A stretch of DNA of 64,000 nucleotides from Posidonia oceanica (Eukaryota > Streptophyta > Magnoliopsida > Alismatales > Posidoniaceae), in NCBI GenBank assembly GCA_037176725.1, contig JAZBRS010000020.1, forward strand, positions 85,568,001-85,632,000, read 5' to 3'. The number at the start of each line of letters is the position of its first letter. Within the stretch, counting starts at the first letter, position 1. Under the pieces are notes generated by a model. The model saw only the letters and a program-made list of their open reading frames with translations. It was not told the DNA's origin and made no database searches. A program made the translations under genes and the position numbers. Shown one piece after another: positions 31,692-43,400 of this stretch.

Positions 31692-32822
31692 GTGACCATC
31701 CTGAAGCGTCACCAAGACGAAGCAGCAGAACACTTGCACTCCTTCGATATCTTAGACCCCACCTTTGAGAAGGAGATCCTCTCGGAGCTTATTGCACATG
31801 GAGAGGAGGATGATGCAGGCGAAGATGAGAATGACGAACCATCGCCTGAGTTTCGGCCCGATGACGATGATCCAGAAGGCCCCAACCTCCATGTTGAAGA
31901 GGAGACAGAGGTTGTTAGCATTGGCACAGCAGAAGAAGTCAGAGAGGTCCGCATTAGCACCCTTCTGTCGCCCCAGGCTAGAGCAGAATTCATCGGATTC
32001 TTGAAGGAGTATGCGGATGTCTTCGCCTGGAGCTATGAGGATATGGTTGGCCTCGACATTGAGATAGTTGTGCACAACCTGCCCTTAGACCCAGATGTAA
32101 GGCCAGTAAAGCAGAAGCTAAGGTGATGGCGACCGCAGTGGCTACTTATGATCAAGGAGGAGATCATGAAGCAACACAATATTAACTTCCTCAAGGTCGT
32201 CCTTTACCCTGAGTGACTTGCAAATGTTGTGCCAGTACCCAAGAAAGATGGACGAGTTCACATGTGCATCGACTATCGGGACCTGAACAAGGCGAGTCCC
32301 AAGGATGATTTTCCATTGCCTCACATTGACATCCTAGTCGATAACACGGCAGGGCACAAAATGCTTTCTTTCATGGACGGCTTCTCTGGCTATAATCAGA
32401 TCAGAATGGCAGAAGAGGATATGGAGAAAACATCATTCATCACCCCTTGGGGTGTCTTCTGCTATCAAGTTATGCCATTTGGACTGAAAAATGCTGCCGC
32501 AACCTATCAGAGGGCCATGACTGCACTTTTCCACGACCTCATGCATCAAGAGGTTGAGGTATACGTGGATGATATGATTGCCAAGATCAAAGAGCCTAAG
32601 GATCACCTTGCCTGCTTAAGGAAGCTCTTTGACCGCTTAAGAAAGTACAAGCTGCGCCTTAACCCCAGTAATTGCGTATTCGGGGTATCTTTTGACAAGC
32701 TCCTGGGCTACGTTGTTAGCCAGAGAGGGATTGAAGTGGACCCGATGAAGGCAAAAGCCATCGTGGACATGCCACCCCCCAGGACAGAGAAAGAGGTCCG
32801 AGGCCTGCTCGGACGCCTGTAG
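31692..32822 (+). pseudogene. T1 pol: reverse transcriptase
   Basis: RT copies the element RNA into DNA. The stretch begins with an acidic pre-RT region (EEDDAGEDENDEP), then ARAEFIGFLKEYADVFAWSY. RT motifs follow: PKKDGRVHMCIDYRDLNKAS, then LSFMDGFSGYNQIRM, FITPWGVFCYQVMPFGLKNA, and the catalytic YVDD at 32562-32573. It ends KEVRGLLGRL. In-frame stops are TGA at 32124 and 32214 and TAG at 32820. There is no frameshift from here to the end of pol. Motif quality is good, so the element was active before the nonsense changes. Confidence 0.9.
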
Positions 32823-33941
32823 TATATCAGTCGGTTCATCGCGCAGCTCACACCTATTTGCGAACCGATCTTCAAGCTCCTAAGGAAGAATGCACAGATT
32901 AACTGGAGCGAGGAGTGCCAAGCTGCCTTTGACAAGATCAAACAGCTCCTGACCAAGCCTCCTGTGTTGGTCCCTCCCACGCTGGGGAGACCTTTGCTTC
33001 TCTACCTCTCTACCACGCAGCATTCCATGGGTGCCGTCTTGGGCCAGCATGATGAATCTGGTAGAAAGGAGCATGCAATTTATTACCTAAGCAAGAAATT
33101 TAATGATTGCGAAGCTAGGTATAGCACAATGAAGAAGACCTGCTTATCCCTCTTCTAGGCTGCACAGAACCTGAGACACTACATGATGGCGTATCCAGTC
33201 TGGCTCCTATGCCGACATGACCCCTTCAAGTTCCTCTTCCAGAAGCCAGCAATGGTAGGCAGATGCGTCAAGTGGCAGGTATTGTTGTCTCAGTACGACA
33301 TCACCTTTGTCACGCAGCGAGCCATGAAGGGCCAAGCCATGGCAGATCACCTTGCAGACTTCCCTTTGCCTGAATACCAGCCTCTCCAGACGCAGTTCCC
33401 GGATGAGGACATCCCTTTTGCAATGGAAGACTCTGAGGAGGACCCTGAAGACTTAGAGCATTGGCAGTTGTACTTCGATGGCGCTGTCAACAAGAAGGGT
33501 CTAGGCATAGGCACGGTGCTGACCACACTGCAGGGGCAGATGATCCCCTTTGCAAGGAAGTTGACCTTCAAATGCACTAATAATGAAGCAGAATATGAAG
33601 CATGCATTCTAGGATTGAAGGTCGCGCTTGAGCATGAGGCGCAGAAGCTGCATGTGCATGGTGACGCCATGCTGGTGATTTCGCAAGTGAATGGCGATTG
33701 GAGAACAAAGGATCCAAAGTTAGTGCCATATCACGAACACCTGTTGAAGCTGATAGAACAATTTGCAAGCATCCACTTCTCATACATGAACAGGGCAAGG
33801 AACGCATATGCAGATGTGCTAGCAACCTTAGCGTCCCGGCTCAGTATACCTGAAGACCGAGTAGTGGATGTATCAGTTACATGCATGGAGCAGCTTGCGC
33901 ACTGCATGAGCATAGAGGAAGTAGATTCAGCAAAGGGGTAG
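32823..33941 (+). pseudogene. T1 pol: RNase H and second (Tat-type) RNase H
   Basis: The first RNase H (32823 to about 33380) degrades the RNA strand; it reads STTQHSMGAVLGQHDESGRK, YYLSKKFNDCE and later GQAMADHLADFPLP. A second RNase H-like domain follows at about 33460-33860: LYFDGAVNKKGLGIG, then CTNNEAEYEACILGL, then VHGDAMLVISQVNGDW and YADVLATLASRL. The Asp-Glu-Asp catalytic positions (YFDG, EAEYEA, HGDA) are visible. The double RNase H is diagnostic of the Tat lineage. Stops are TAG at 33156 (T3 has TGG) and TAG at 33939. Confidence 0.88.
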
Positions 33942-35186
33942 CCTTGGTACTGTGACATTAAAGCCTTCCTAGAATCTGGCAACCACCCGCCTGGCACCTC
34001 AGCAGTAGATAGAAGAACTTTGGCCCATCTGGCCTCAAAGTATGTATTAGGGGCAGGGCAGCTATACAGAAGATCATACAGTCAATTGCTCCTGCACTGG
34101 TTGAGCAAGCCAGAGGCCGACACGCTTATGCTCCAGGTTCATGCAGGGACTTGTGGTCCACATATGAATGGGGTACTGCTGGCCAAGAAAATCATGTTGC
34201 AAGGCTACTTCTGGTCAACCATGGAGGCAGATTGCTGCCAGTTTGTATGTAGATGCCATAATTGCCAGATCCATGGTAATCTTATGCACGCACCCCTGTA
34301 GGAATTGCATAGCATGTCCTCGCCATGGCCCTTCTCCACTTGGGGGATGGATGTCATTGGTGCCATACATCCTACTGCATCGAATGGTCATCGCTTCATT
34401 CTGGTAGCGATAGACTATTTCACTAAGTGGGTGGAAGCAGCCTCCTACAAGGCGGTCACAGTTGCGGTGATAGAAAGGTTTATCAGAAACAACATTGTCA
34501 CCCGATATGGGGTCCCGCATGTAATCATCTCTGACAATGGCTCCAACTTTATTGCAAAGAGGATCGAGGAATACTTGCAGAAGCATCAGATCAAGCATCA
34601 TAGATCCTCGCCATACCGGCCATAGATGAATGGAGCAGTGGAATCTGCCAACAAAAACATTGTGAAGATAATGAAGAAGATGGCAGAAACCCACAAAGAC
34701 TGGCATGATAAGCTCCCGTACGCACTCTGGGCGTACAGAACCTTGGTGCGGACCTCGACAGGAGCCACCCCGTATTCGCTGGCATATGGCATGGAGGCAG
34801 TGCTGCCTGTCGAAGTGGAGATCCCTTCACTGTGAATCCTGCGAGAGGCAGAGCTGGAGGAAGTAGAATGGGTCGAGGACCGCTGTGCCCAGCTCAACCT
34901 ACTTGACGAGCGCAGATTGCAAGCAATGCATAACGCTCGCTGCTACCAGAAGCGGATGGCAAGAGCATACCTAAAGAAGGTGTGGCCCAGGAGCTTCTAG
35001 CCAGGAGACCTCGTCTTGCGAGCCATCCACCTGCCAGACGGTTGAGGCAAATTCTGACTCAACTGGCGTGGCCCCTTTGTGGTCAAACAGGCATTCTCAG
35101 GCAGCGCAGCAGTTCTTGAGGACATGGATCAGACTGGGCAGTCAGAGCCGGTCAACGCGTGCTGCCTCAAGAAGTACTATCAGTAG
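33942..35186 (+). pseudogene. T1 pol: integrase
   Basis: Integrase inserts the DNA copy. The His-His-Cys-Cys zinc domain is seen in VHAGTCGPHMNG and CCQFVCRCHNCQ. The DDE core is seen in WGMDVIGAIHP, HVIISDNGSNFI and NGAVESANKN. The C-terminal part (RMARAYLKKVWPRSF, GDLVLRAIHLPDG) leads to the natural end KKYYQ and TAG at 35184. No chromodomain follows. Internal stops are TAG at 34299, 34623 and 34998 and TGA at 34833, 35043 and 35055. At 34299 and 34623 T3 has CAG. Confidence 0.9.
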
Positions 35187-36704
35187 ACTGGCCCCTACCA
35201 TGTAGAGCGTTCTTTCCCATCCTGTCCCTTGCAATCCCTCTTCCTTGCACATTCTTCTGCATTCCTATTTTGCCCCCTGCATTCCCTAACTCTCTGCATT
35301 TATCCCTGCATTTCTACCTTTTTCAGCATATCTCAAGCAAAAAACCAAAAATTCCTAGCAAAAATCATGCATTGCATCTGGCCCGATGATGAAATCGTAT
35401 GTGCTTGCCTACTATGGAAGGAGTCTACCCTGCCTCACCTGACACTATTTAGGCATCTTAGCTAGTGAGGGAGCCACATTTCAAATGAGAACAGGCAAAA
35501 TAACCAAACCTCTTAGGACTTGCACCTCTCGAGGGAGATAAAATGCTAGGGTGTGAGCAAGAGCGAGCCATAAAAGAATATGTCTGAGCATGGGCATAAA
35601 AGAAAAGCAAATAAAAGGCGAAAGCAGAAGCAGGCCCTAGAGATAGAGGCGTGTAGCATAACCCTGTCCCTCCAAACTGCTTCGGAGATGGTCCATCACT
35701 TAGCACCTAGGAGCCCCAAACCCACTTCAAAACCCCAGCGCCCATTACCTCTAAGCCTGGGATAGCAGAAGTTTGCAAAAAAAAGAAAAGAGCAAAAAAG
35801 AGAGAAAAAGAAAGCAAAAAAAAAGAAGCAAAAAAAAAAAAAAACGAGCAAAGACAAAAGTTAGCTCCAGAAAGAAAAAAGAAAAGCAAGCAGCACAATC
35901 CCATCCCTTACCTGTCTTAGAGATGAGCAAAAGTTTACGCCTGGGGAATACACAAACCCTGCAAAGCCTTTAAACCTAGCAAGGCCTAGCAAGCAACTCC
36001 CCAGCTTCAATCAGGTGCCCATTGCCTCCAAGTTAGGGACAAGGGAAACCTACATGCCTATGAGGGAGCAAAATGATGCAAAAGAGTAGGTGCAGGCCCC
36101 TGGGAGTTTGGTCTGGAGCCTGTCCTCACCACCCACCACCCCCACACTGCAAATAACCCTTGCTTGAGCGCCACCAGCAAGTTAAGAGTTTGAGTAGAGT
36201 CTAGTGAGTCAGGGAACCCTCTCTTCCTCTGCAGCAGGCACTAAGCACTCCATATGCTAAGGGCTACAGCATATAAGCAAGAATCATGCATACATCTATA
36301 GCATCTATTGTAAATCATGCATACAGCTACGCATATCAGGCATAAAACCATGCATGCATGCACAGCATAAGTCATTCTCCCTTTCTATCTTCCCGCTCTG
36401 CAAAACTTGGCCCAGCGTTGAGATAGTACTTCCACCGCGCATGCGTCGACCTTCTTCAAGCTGCATTGGTCCAGAGCTCCGACCAACCACTTGCCCCAGC
36501 AGAGCTGCCTTAGCCTGAATGTGTTTAATATTTGCACTCTGAATGCTAACTATTAAACTGGCTAAACTGCTTTGCTAGCTTTGAAATCTGCATCTTTACC
36601 AGCTAGTGGTTATATGCTTATACCTGATCTGATGAAATGCAACTCTGATTACAGGTACTTGAAGTTTCTGCACCAGCAGCTTGCACTTACACTTCTGCAC
36701 AATG
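35187..36704 (+). other. T1 region between pol and the DUF7745 ORF
   Basis: This is 1.5 kb without a gene. It contains a block shared with T3 (35385-35560: GATGAAATCGTATGTGCTTG, GAGGGAGATAAAATGCTAGG), an A-rich tract (35775-35885) and a splice-acceptor-like site CTCTTCCTCTGCAG (ends 36234) followed by CAGGCA, which T3 keeps at 63631-63643. Confidence 0.6.
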
Positions 36705-37880
36705 GGTTATCCAACTCTGGTCACTCCCATGCACCGCTCAGATGCCCTACGAGAGTGGGTTGGCAAACTCACTGAAGCCGACCGCGAGAAGCTGCGCACT
36801 TGGGGTATCCCTTCCAAGCTCCTAAAAGCAGCAGATGTTGAAGTAAGCCGGCATCTCCTCTGCACTGTAGCAAGGTTCTGGAAGCCAACGCATCATGTCT
36901 TCTGCTTTGGCGGGACGGAGCTGACTCCTACGCTTGAGGAAGTGTGCCGGATCTGTGGCTTCTCCAAGATAATGGGACCTCCAGTCTTTATGAGGCGCGA
37001 CGGATACACTGCGGTCCTGAGCCAGCTGACTGGGCTCTCTGCCAAAGGCTGCTAGCAAAGGCTAATCTGCACCAACGGGCCCACGCCCCTGCTTCGCCTA
37101 GCATATTTTGATGTTGTTATGAAAAAGCACGCTGAACTTGGAGACAAGCTGTGGCTCTAGGGATTCGTCACCCGCTTTCTAGGCGAACTGATCTTCACGC
37201 ATGGCAGGATGACAGATCGAGATTGCTGAGATTGCACTTGCAGTGGTGACCTGGCAGATTGACCTGGCACCAGTCGTCCTTGCAGAGACATACCGCGGGC
37301 TGGACCGTGTCATGCACCGCTGCCGCCAGTTCCACGGCTGCGGAGTACTTGTGCAGATCTGGCTAGCTGCACACCTAGAGATGGACTTCCTGCACCCTCA
37401 GAGGCATGCTATTGAAACATACTACAGTAGTGGTCATGCAAGAACTATCAAGAGCGTGCCAGAAGAGTATCAGAAGCTGTCTGAGCTGACGGATGATGCA
37501 GTAACTTGGCGAATCATCCCATCCACAGTAGAGCCCTTCACGATACGCGGCTCATAGTACTGCCAGGATTCACCAGGGGTGTGGAATACCACCCTATCCG
37601 GATTATGCAGCAGTTTGGCTACCGGCAGGGCGCCTTTATTGATAGCACCGCGCCCAAGCTCACGCAAGCTTACCCACTCAGCACAACAGCATCCACATTG
37701 GTGTTAGCAGACCTGATGCGACACGGGGTGAAGTCTACAGACATTGCAGCTGTGAAGGGCTCAGGATGTACTTCCGAGTATGTCACTGAGGTGCAGGGGC
37801 TCTGGCCCCTCAACAAGAATCCTCCTGGCGCCCCTCAGTTCCCTGACTCCCGCCAAGCAAAGAAGGCCCGACATAACTAG
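36705..37880 (+). pseudogene. DUF7745 / plant mobile domain-like ORF carried by T1
   Basis: An extra ORF lies between integrase and the 3' LTR. I start it at an ATG near 36703 (MGYPTLVTPM). It reads LREWVGKLTEADREKLRTWG, then SRHLLCTVARFWKPTHHVFC, then TELTPTLEEVCRICGF. After stops near 37053 and 37158 the match continues from 37243 as VVLAETYRGLDRVMHRC, then VTWRIIPSTVEPFTI. After another frame change it reads VLPGFTRGVEYHPIRIMQQF (from about 37557) and ends ARHN with TAG. This order (retained core, TPTLEE, LAET, VLPG...YHPxxxxxQF) is that of the DUF7745 family, related to the plant mobile domain found in hosts and in Tat-like elements. Its role is unknown. It is broken into at least three frames. 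Confidence 0.75.
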
Positions 37881-40390
37881 GCGTCTATGCAGTTGTTTGC
37901 TTGTATAGCTTTTCTTGAATCATGCTGTATCTTTTGGCCTACCAGAGGCATGTAACCAGAGATTCACTCAATACAAAGACGTTTCACGCCATTTGTTTGT
38001 GTTGCATGCCTTACCTATTGCATATCTCTTCCTACCAGGTTGTTACAGGACCTGCATCAAGCACTTCAGAGCCTTTAGCCCATGCAAGCAGCCTAGAGCA
38101 ACTCCGCAAGAGATCTGGAACAGTGCCTCCCGCAAGCACCATGCAACCCACAGCCTCAGCAAGGGAGTTGCAGCAAAGCTCCCCTTGCAGTCAACATGCG
38201 CGCAAGAACCTCTGCAGACTCATGCATCGCCGTAGCCGCATTTGCCCAGATCGTTTTGGGTTGGCATCCCCAACTGCTCGCTTGGCAAACGCGTTAGTTT
38301 TGTCTACATTTTCTTTGCTTTTGATACTAGGGGCGCTTCGGCTGTCCCCTGGTATCATCCCTGATACTAGGGGCATCTTTTTAGCTGCTCTCTAGTATCG
38401 CTTTCTCTTTTTGCTTGCTTCCTTGGGTGAGGACAAGCCCTTTCTTTTCCTGCTTGCTTCCTTAGGCGAGGATAAGCTCTTCTCGGACCCCGTATGCTCG
38501 GAGTCCTGCCCTGTATCCTCGTGCGAGGATCAACCCTTGTGTGGCTTTGCTCCGTGCGGACGATGCCCATGCTTGCCTGCCTCCTTTCTTTTCCTACTTG
38601 TCCTCGGGAGTGGATAAGCCTTTTTCCTTTCTTGCTTGCTTCCTCGGGCGAGGACAAGCCTTTTTTCATTTCGTGTGGCTCCACTCTGTGCGGACGGAGT
38701 CCCGCTTGCTTGCTTCCTCGGGCGAGGACAAGCTTCTTTCTTCTGCCCCTCTTGCTTGCTCCCTCGGGTGAAGTCAAGCCTTTTTCTTTTCCTTTTTCCT
38801 TGTTTCTTCGGGCGAGGACAAACCCTGCTTGGCTCTATGCTGACAGAGCCCTTGTTTGTTTCCTCGGGCAAGGATGAGATCCGCTTGCTTCCTCAGGCGA
38901 GGACAAGCCTTGCGCAGCTCCGCGCGGATGGAGTTTCCCTATTTCCTCGAGCGAGGATCAGGCCCGCTTACTCCTCGGCCGAAGATAAGTATATGTGCGC
39001 CCTCGCTTGCTTCCTTGGGCGAGGACAAGCTCTTCTTGGACCCTGTATGCTTGGAGTCCTGCCTTGTATCCTCGTGCGAGGATCAGCCCTTGCGTGGCTT
39101 CGCTCTGTGCAGACGACGCCCACGCTTGCCCTCTTCCTTTCTTTTCCCGCTTGATTCCTCGGGTGAGGGCAAGCCTTTTTCCTTTCTTGCTTGCGTCCTC
39201 GGGCGAGGACAAGCCTTTTTTCTTTTCGTGTGACTCTGCTCTGTACAGACGGAGTCCCGCTCGCTTGCTTCCTTGGGCGAGGACAAGCCTCTTTCTTCTG
39301 CCCCTCCTGCTTATTCCTCAGGCGAGGACAAGCCTTTTTCCTTTTTGCGTGGCTTCCCTCCGTGCAGACGGGGTCCTGCTTGCTTGCTTCCCCGGGCGAG
39401 GACAAGCCTCTTTCTTCTTTCCCTCCCGCTTGTTTCCCCGGTTGGGGATGAGCCCCCGGGCGACTTCGCTCCATGCAGATGAAGTCCCCTGTCTGTCCCC
39501 TCGGGCGAGGATCAGACTGCTGCTTGCTTCTTCGGGCGAGGACAAGCCCCCCCTTTTGATTCCGTCTGCGTGGAATCCCCCGCTTGCTTCCTCGGGCGAG
39601 GACAAGCCTTTGCCGTCTCCGTCTGTACGAAGACCGCACTTGCTTCCTCGGGTGAGGACAAGCTCTTCTCGGACCCCGTATGCTCGGAGTCCTGCCCTGT
39701 ATCCTCGAACGAGAATCAGCCCTTGCGTGGCCTCGCTCCGTGCGGACGATGCCCACGCTTGCCTATCCCCTTTCTTTTCTTGCTTGCTTGCTTGGGCGAG
39801 GACAAGCTCTTCTCAGACCCCGTATGCTCGGAGTCCTGCCCTGTATCCTCGTGTGAGGATCGGCCCTTGTGTAGCCTCGCTCCGTGCAGACGATGCCCAC
39901 GCTTGCCTACTCCCTTTCTCTTTCTTGCTCGTTTCCTTGGGCGAGGACAAGCTGCTTTTGTTTTCCCCGCAGGTTGGCAGCCCTAACTGCTCGGTCGACA
40001 GCCGTCCAATTGTCTACCCCTTTTGCTTGTTGGGCTAGCAGCCCTAACTACTCGGATGCCAAGCCCGTCAGTCTTGTCAGGCATTTATTTTGTGAGCTCG
40101 GACTAACCCCCGAACTCATGCATTTGCGTTGTAGCTTTCTTCACATCCCTTCTACATCAGCATCGCATTCTTTTACTAACAGCATTGCATGGTAAATGGC
40201 TGCATTGGCATGCATTGCATCTGCATTGGCACGCATTGCATCAGCATCTGCATTGCGGCTCTGAGTTGTGTTTTCTAGTGCATCCACTGGGTGAATGACT
40301 TACGCCTACAGTTATCTTATGCTCCTGCCGGCGTCAGGTAGGGTGTCTTGTCTACCTTGAGCAGCGGTCTCGCTACGCTTGACCTCGCTC
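37881..40390 (+). other. T1 3' untranslated region
   Basis: Apart from the hairpin array (38400-39975) it holds a unique stretch (37881-38400) and a GCATTGCAT-rich stretch (40190-40260) before the polypurine tract. I see no gene. Confidence 0.6.
38400..39975 (+). repeat. Array of about 27 hairpin-forming palindromes in the T1 3' region
   Basis: The recurring unit is an inverted repeat: outer arms GCTTG and CAAGC, inner arms TCCTCG and CGAGGA, loop GG. Clear copies start near 38415, 38456, 38637, 38705, 38884, 39002, 39187, 39264, 39376, 39518, 39583, 39635 and 39779. Between them lie two further small inverted repeats: GGACCCC...GGAGTCC (for example 38486-38507) and GACTTCGCTCC...GAAGTC (for example 39461-39488). 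The array is GC-rich and open in several frames on both strands, which produces spurious ORFs up to 347 codons. Confidence 0.9.
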
Positions 40391-40403
40391 AGGGAGGGGC
40401 ATC
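40391..40403 (+). promoter_or_regulatory. T1 polypurine tract
   Basis: AGGGAGGGGCATC directly precedes the TGTAGACACC start of the 3' LTR and is the likely plus-strand DNA primer. The solo LTR at 17360 lacks it, as expected. Confidence 0.75.
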
Positions 40404-43400
40404 TGTAGACACCCTATTCTGACAGCCTGGAAGTTGGTGGTTTTCTTTCGCAGGCTTGTGTGGACTCTGGAATGGCATTCCCTTTTTTAACCCATTTTCC
40501 AACCCAAAATCAAGGCAAAAACCTTGACTAAACCCTAGAAGCCTTTACCCAAGCCTCTTTGCAACTTTTAAAACCTTTCTAGGCCCAAGCCCAAGCCCAT
40601 TTGCAGCTTTGGCGAACTGAGTGTGTTGGACGCTGGAATAGGCAGCGTCCAACGTTGGACGCGCCCTGTGCTAGCGTCCAACGTTGGACGCCCTCTACTT
40701 CAGCGTCCAACGACTCGGTTGCAGCAGCGGCTGCTCCGCCCCCTTCGGCTCACCGCCTGTCCACTCCACTGCCTCCCCGCACTTACTACCCGTCCCCTCT
40801 CCCACTCCACGCCATCCACTACCTTCCAAGCCCAAGTTACTACCCATCTTCTCCCCATCAGCACCTAAACCGCTCTCTAAACCCTCACTGCCAGCAGCTG
40901 ACTTCTGCTGCCCACACCTGCCACCGCGCTGACCTCGCCGGCCTTCTGACAGCACCCATGCCCTCTCCTGACAATCCTCGTGGCTTCCCCACACTCACCA
41001 GCACCTGTCACCACCTGCAATTGCCAGAATTTGACCTGCAACCTTGACTACCAGCACTTGAATCCATGCCATTGCAACAAAACCGCAACTTCATGCCATT
41101 GCAGCACTCACCACACCAAGCCCAGAGAGAATTTGCCACTTCCAGAGCGTAGAGCGCACTCCCATCTCCATCCTCGACCTGTCGCCGACCTCTTTGGTGC
41201 TTCCAGTAGCTCGTGCGACCTCGCCGGAGTAGCTTCTGCCACTACATCAGCAATGCCGGCAAGCGAGGTGGAACCGCCGTTCCAGGCCGTCAAATGCTAG
41301 GTTCTCTATCCCCATAGCTCATGCATGTCTATTAGCATGTTCCCATGCATTTTCACATTTTTTTGAATCCTTTTGGTCGTGATTTGTGGCCAAAAGGGAG
41401 TTCAGTGTGTTGGACGCACCAGCTGCTACGTCCAACGTAGGACGCGGCATAGGCCGGCGTCCAACACCTTGTTTGGCCTTGCTCTTGTAATGTTGCTCTT
41501 CGTGCTTTGTTATTGTTGGTTCTTTTGCGAATCCATGCCGCATGCTTCCTTAAAGGTCTTCTGATGCTATGTCATGCCTATTTGCTTGTTCCATGCTTGC
41601 TTGAATCATCTTTGCATGCTTTAATGTCATTCTGTCATCTGCCTGCGTTGGACGCTTGGGTGAGCCACGTCCAACGTTGGACGTTGGTTCGCCTAGCGTC
41701 CAACACCCCTGTTAGCTATAACTTGCTGCCATGCTTACATTATGCCTATTTTTGATGCTATTTCGTGATCCATGCCTGCTTAGAGATGCCTGGCCCCTAT
41801 GGCAACCATGCTTAGGTTTGCTAAGATCTTTTTAAGTTGCATGCTCCTTGTTGCAAGTTTTTAATCTTTTATCTCTTATGCATATCTTTCCTCTCCTACT
41901 TTCCATGAGTTGAATGCTTACTGTGGATGTTTCCTTTTGCTCTGGTATGCCTTAGTATGTTTGCATGCATATAGGTGGGGTTAGAGTTGAGCTCCCCCTT
42001 TAGTACAGGTAGGTTTACATGCTGGGGTCATTGGACGCTAGAGCCTTCAGCATCCAACGTTGGACGCTGCTGGCTCTAGCATCCAACGTCCCAGCCCCTC
42101 ATTTTGTTGTTTAAAGCTTGCATAATGCTCTGAACTATTTGCGTGCATGTCTCTTGTGTTTCCATGCATGTTTAGCTTCCCTTGTAACTGTTCTTCAACT
42201 TTCATTAGATTATTTGCTATTTTATGCATGTTTTTGGTGTGTTGTGCCTCCCAAGGCGTTGTACGCTGCTGGTGCAGGCATCCAACATCGGACACCGGCC
42301 TAGCTCGTGTCCAACACCCTGGTTGTGCCTTTGGCCTGGCACATGCTGCAGCTGGTAAGTTTTGGCTTTTTTTGTGTGATCCCATGCTTGTATGCTTGCC
42401 CTATGCTTTTATCCAGTAGCCCAAATGCATGTTCCCATTTTTATTTTGCCTTTTGTATGCTTCTTTATCTCTCTGTCTTCTGGCCTGTGTTAGACGCTTG
42501 TCCCTCTGGCGTCTAACGTTGGACGCCATGCTTAGGGGCGTCCAACAACCTGCTTGCTTTGATCCTTGATCCTAGCTTGCACCTTGCTCTGATTCCTCCT
42601 CTAATCCTCTGTTAGGTTAGTCTTGCATGTCATGCACCCATTTAGCTGTATATTTGCATCTGTATTGCATCCATATAACTAGAATGCATTGTTTTCTAAA
42701 AATTGCATGTTGTCTACCTCCAGCAATTGTTGGACGCCAACAGTGGCAACGTCCAACGTTGGACGCCGCTGATGCCAGCGTCCAACGCTTGCAGTTGGCT
42801 TGACTCAGTTTTAAAACGTCGATTTTGCTTCGCTCGTCGTTTTCCGCATTTTATGGCTTCTAATGCTTACTGCAACTCCTATGCATGCTGCCTAACCCTT
42901 GTTTTGGTTTTGCACCCCGCTTTCACCTCGTTTCCCGTGCTTTGCCCTGTTTTCTGCATTTTGCATCGTTTTCCGCTCCGTTGCAATGTTTTCCGCACCC
43001 TGCATCGTTTTCCGTGCCTTGCATTGTTTCCCACGTTTCGCACCATTTTCGGCACCTGCATTGCTTTATCGCTTGCATGTCATTTGCATTGCTTGGTTTC
43101 CCCGCAGTTTTGCTTTATCGCCTGCATCTGTATTAGAGCTATGATGCTTACTACCTAGAAGTTCTCACGAACCAGGGTCCGCCCAGTTCGGAACACTAGC
43201 AATGTGGCTGAGCATATAGATAACACGTTTATTTCCCATACATAGCAGATAGGCATTCATGGCATTTAGGCATTAGGCTAGCATTTCCTTGCATTAGCGC
43301 GAGATTGCCTAAGAAAGACCGACTCTTGGACGTATCGGGGTGCCTAACACCTTCCCCATGCGTAACAGGAGTCCTTGCCCTTTCTCTTGGCTCGCATCGA

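Noticed and set aside
26171..35186. TAG codons as programmed readthrough or recoded glutamine
   Set aside because: TAG occurs at many unrelated places, and T3 has CAG or TGG at the comparable positions. TGA stops also occur, some at TGG or CGA sites. Decay by cytosine deamination explains the pattern more simply.
35773..35973. A 66-codon Lys-rich ORF
   Set aside because: It covers the A-rich tract in the T1 post-pol region and is a composition artefact.
38995..40038. A 347-codon plus-strand ORF, overlapped by a 262-codon minus-strand ORF (38968-39756)
   Set aside because: Both run through the GC-rich hairpin array, which lacks stops in several frames on both strands. Their translations are repeats of the same short phrases and show no domain.
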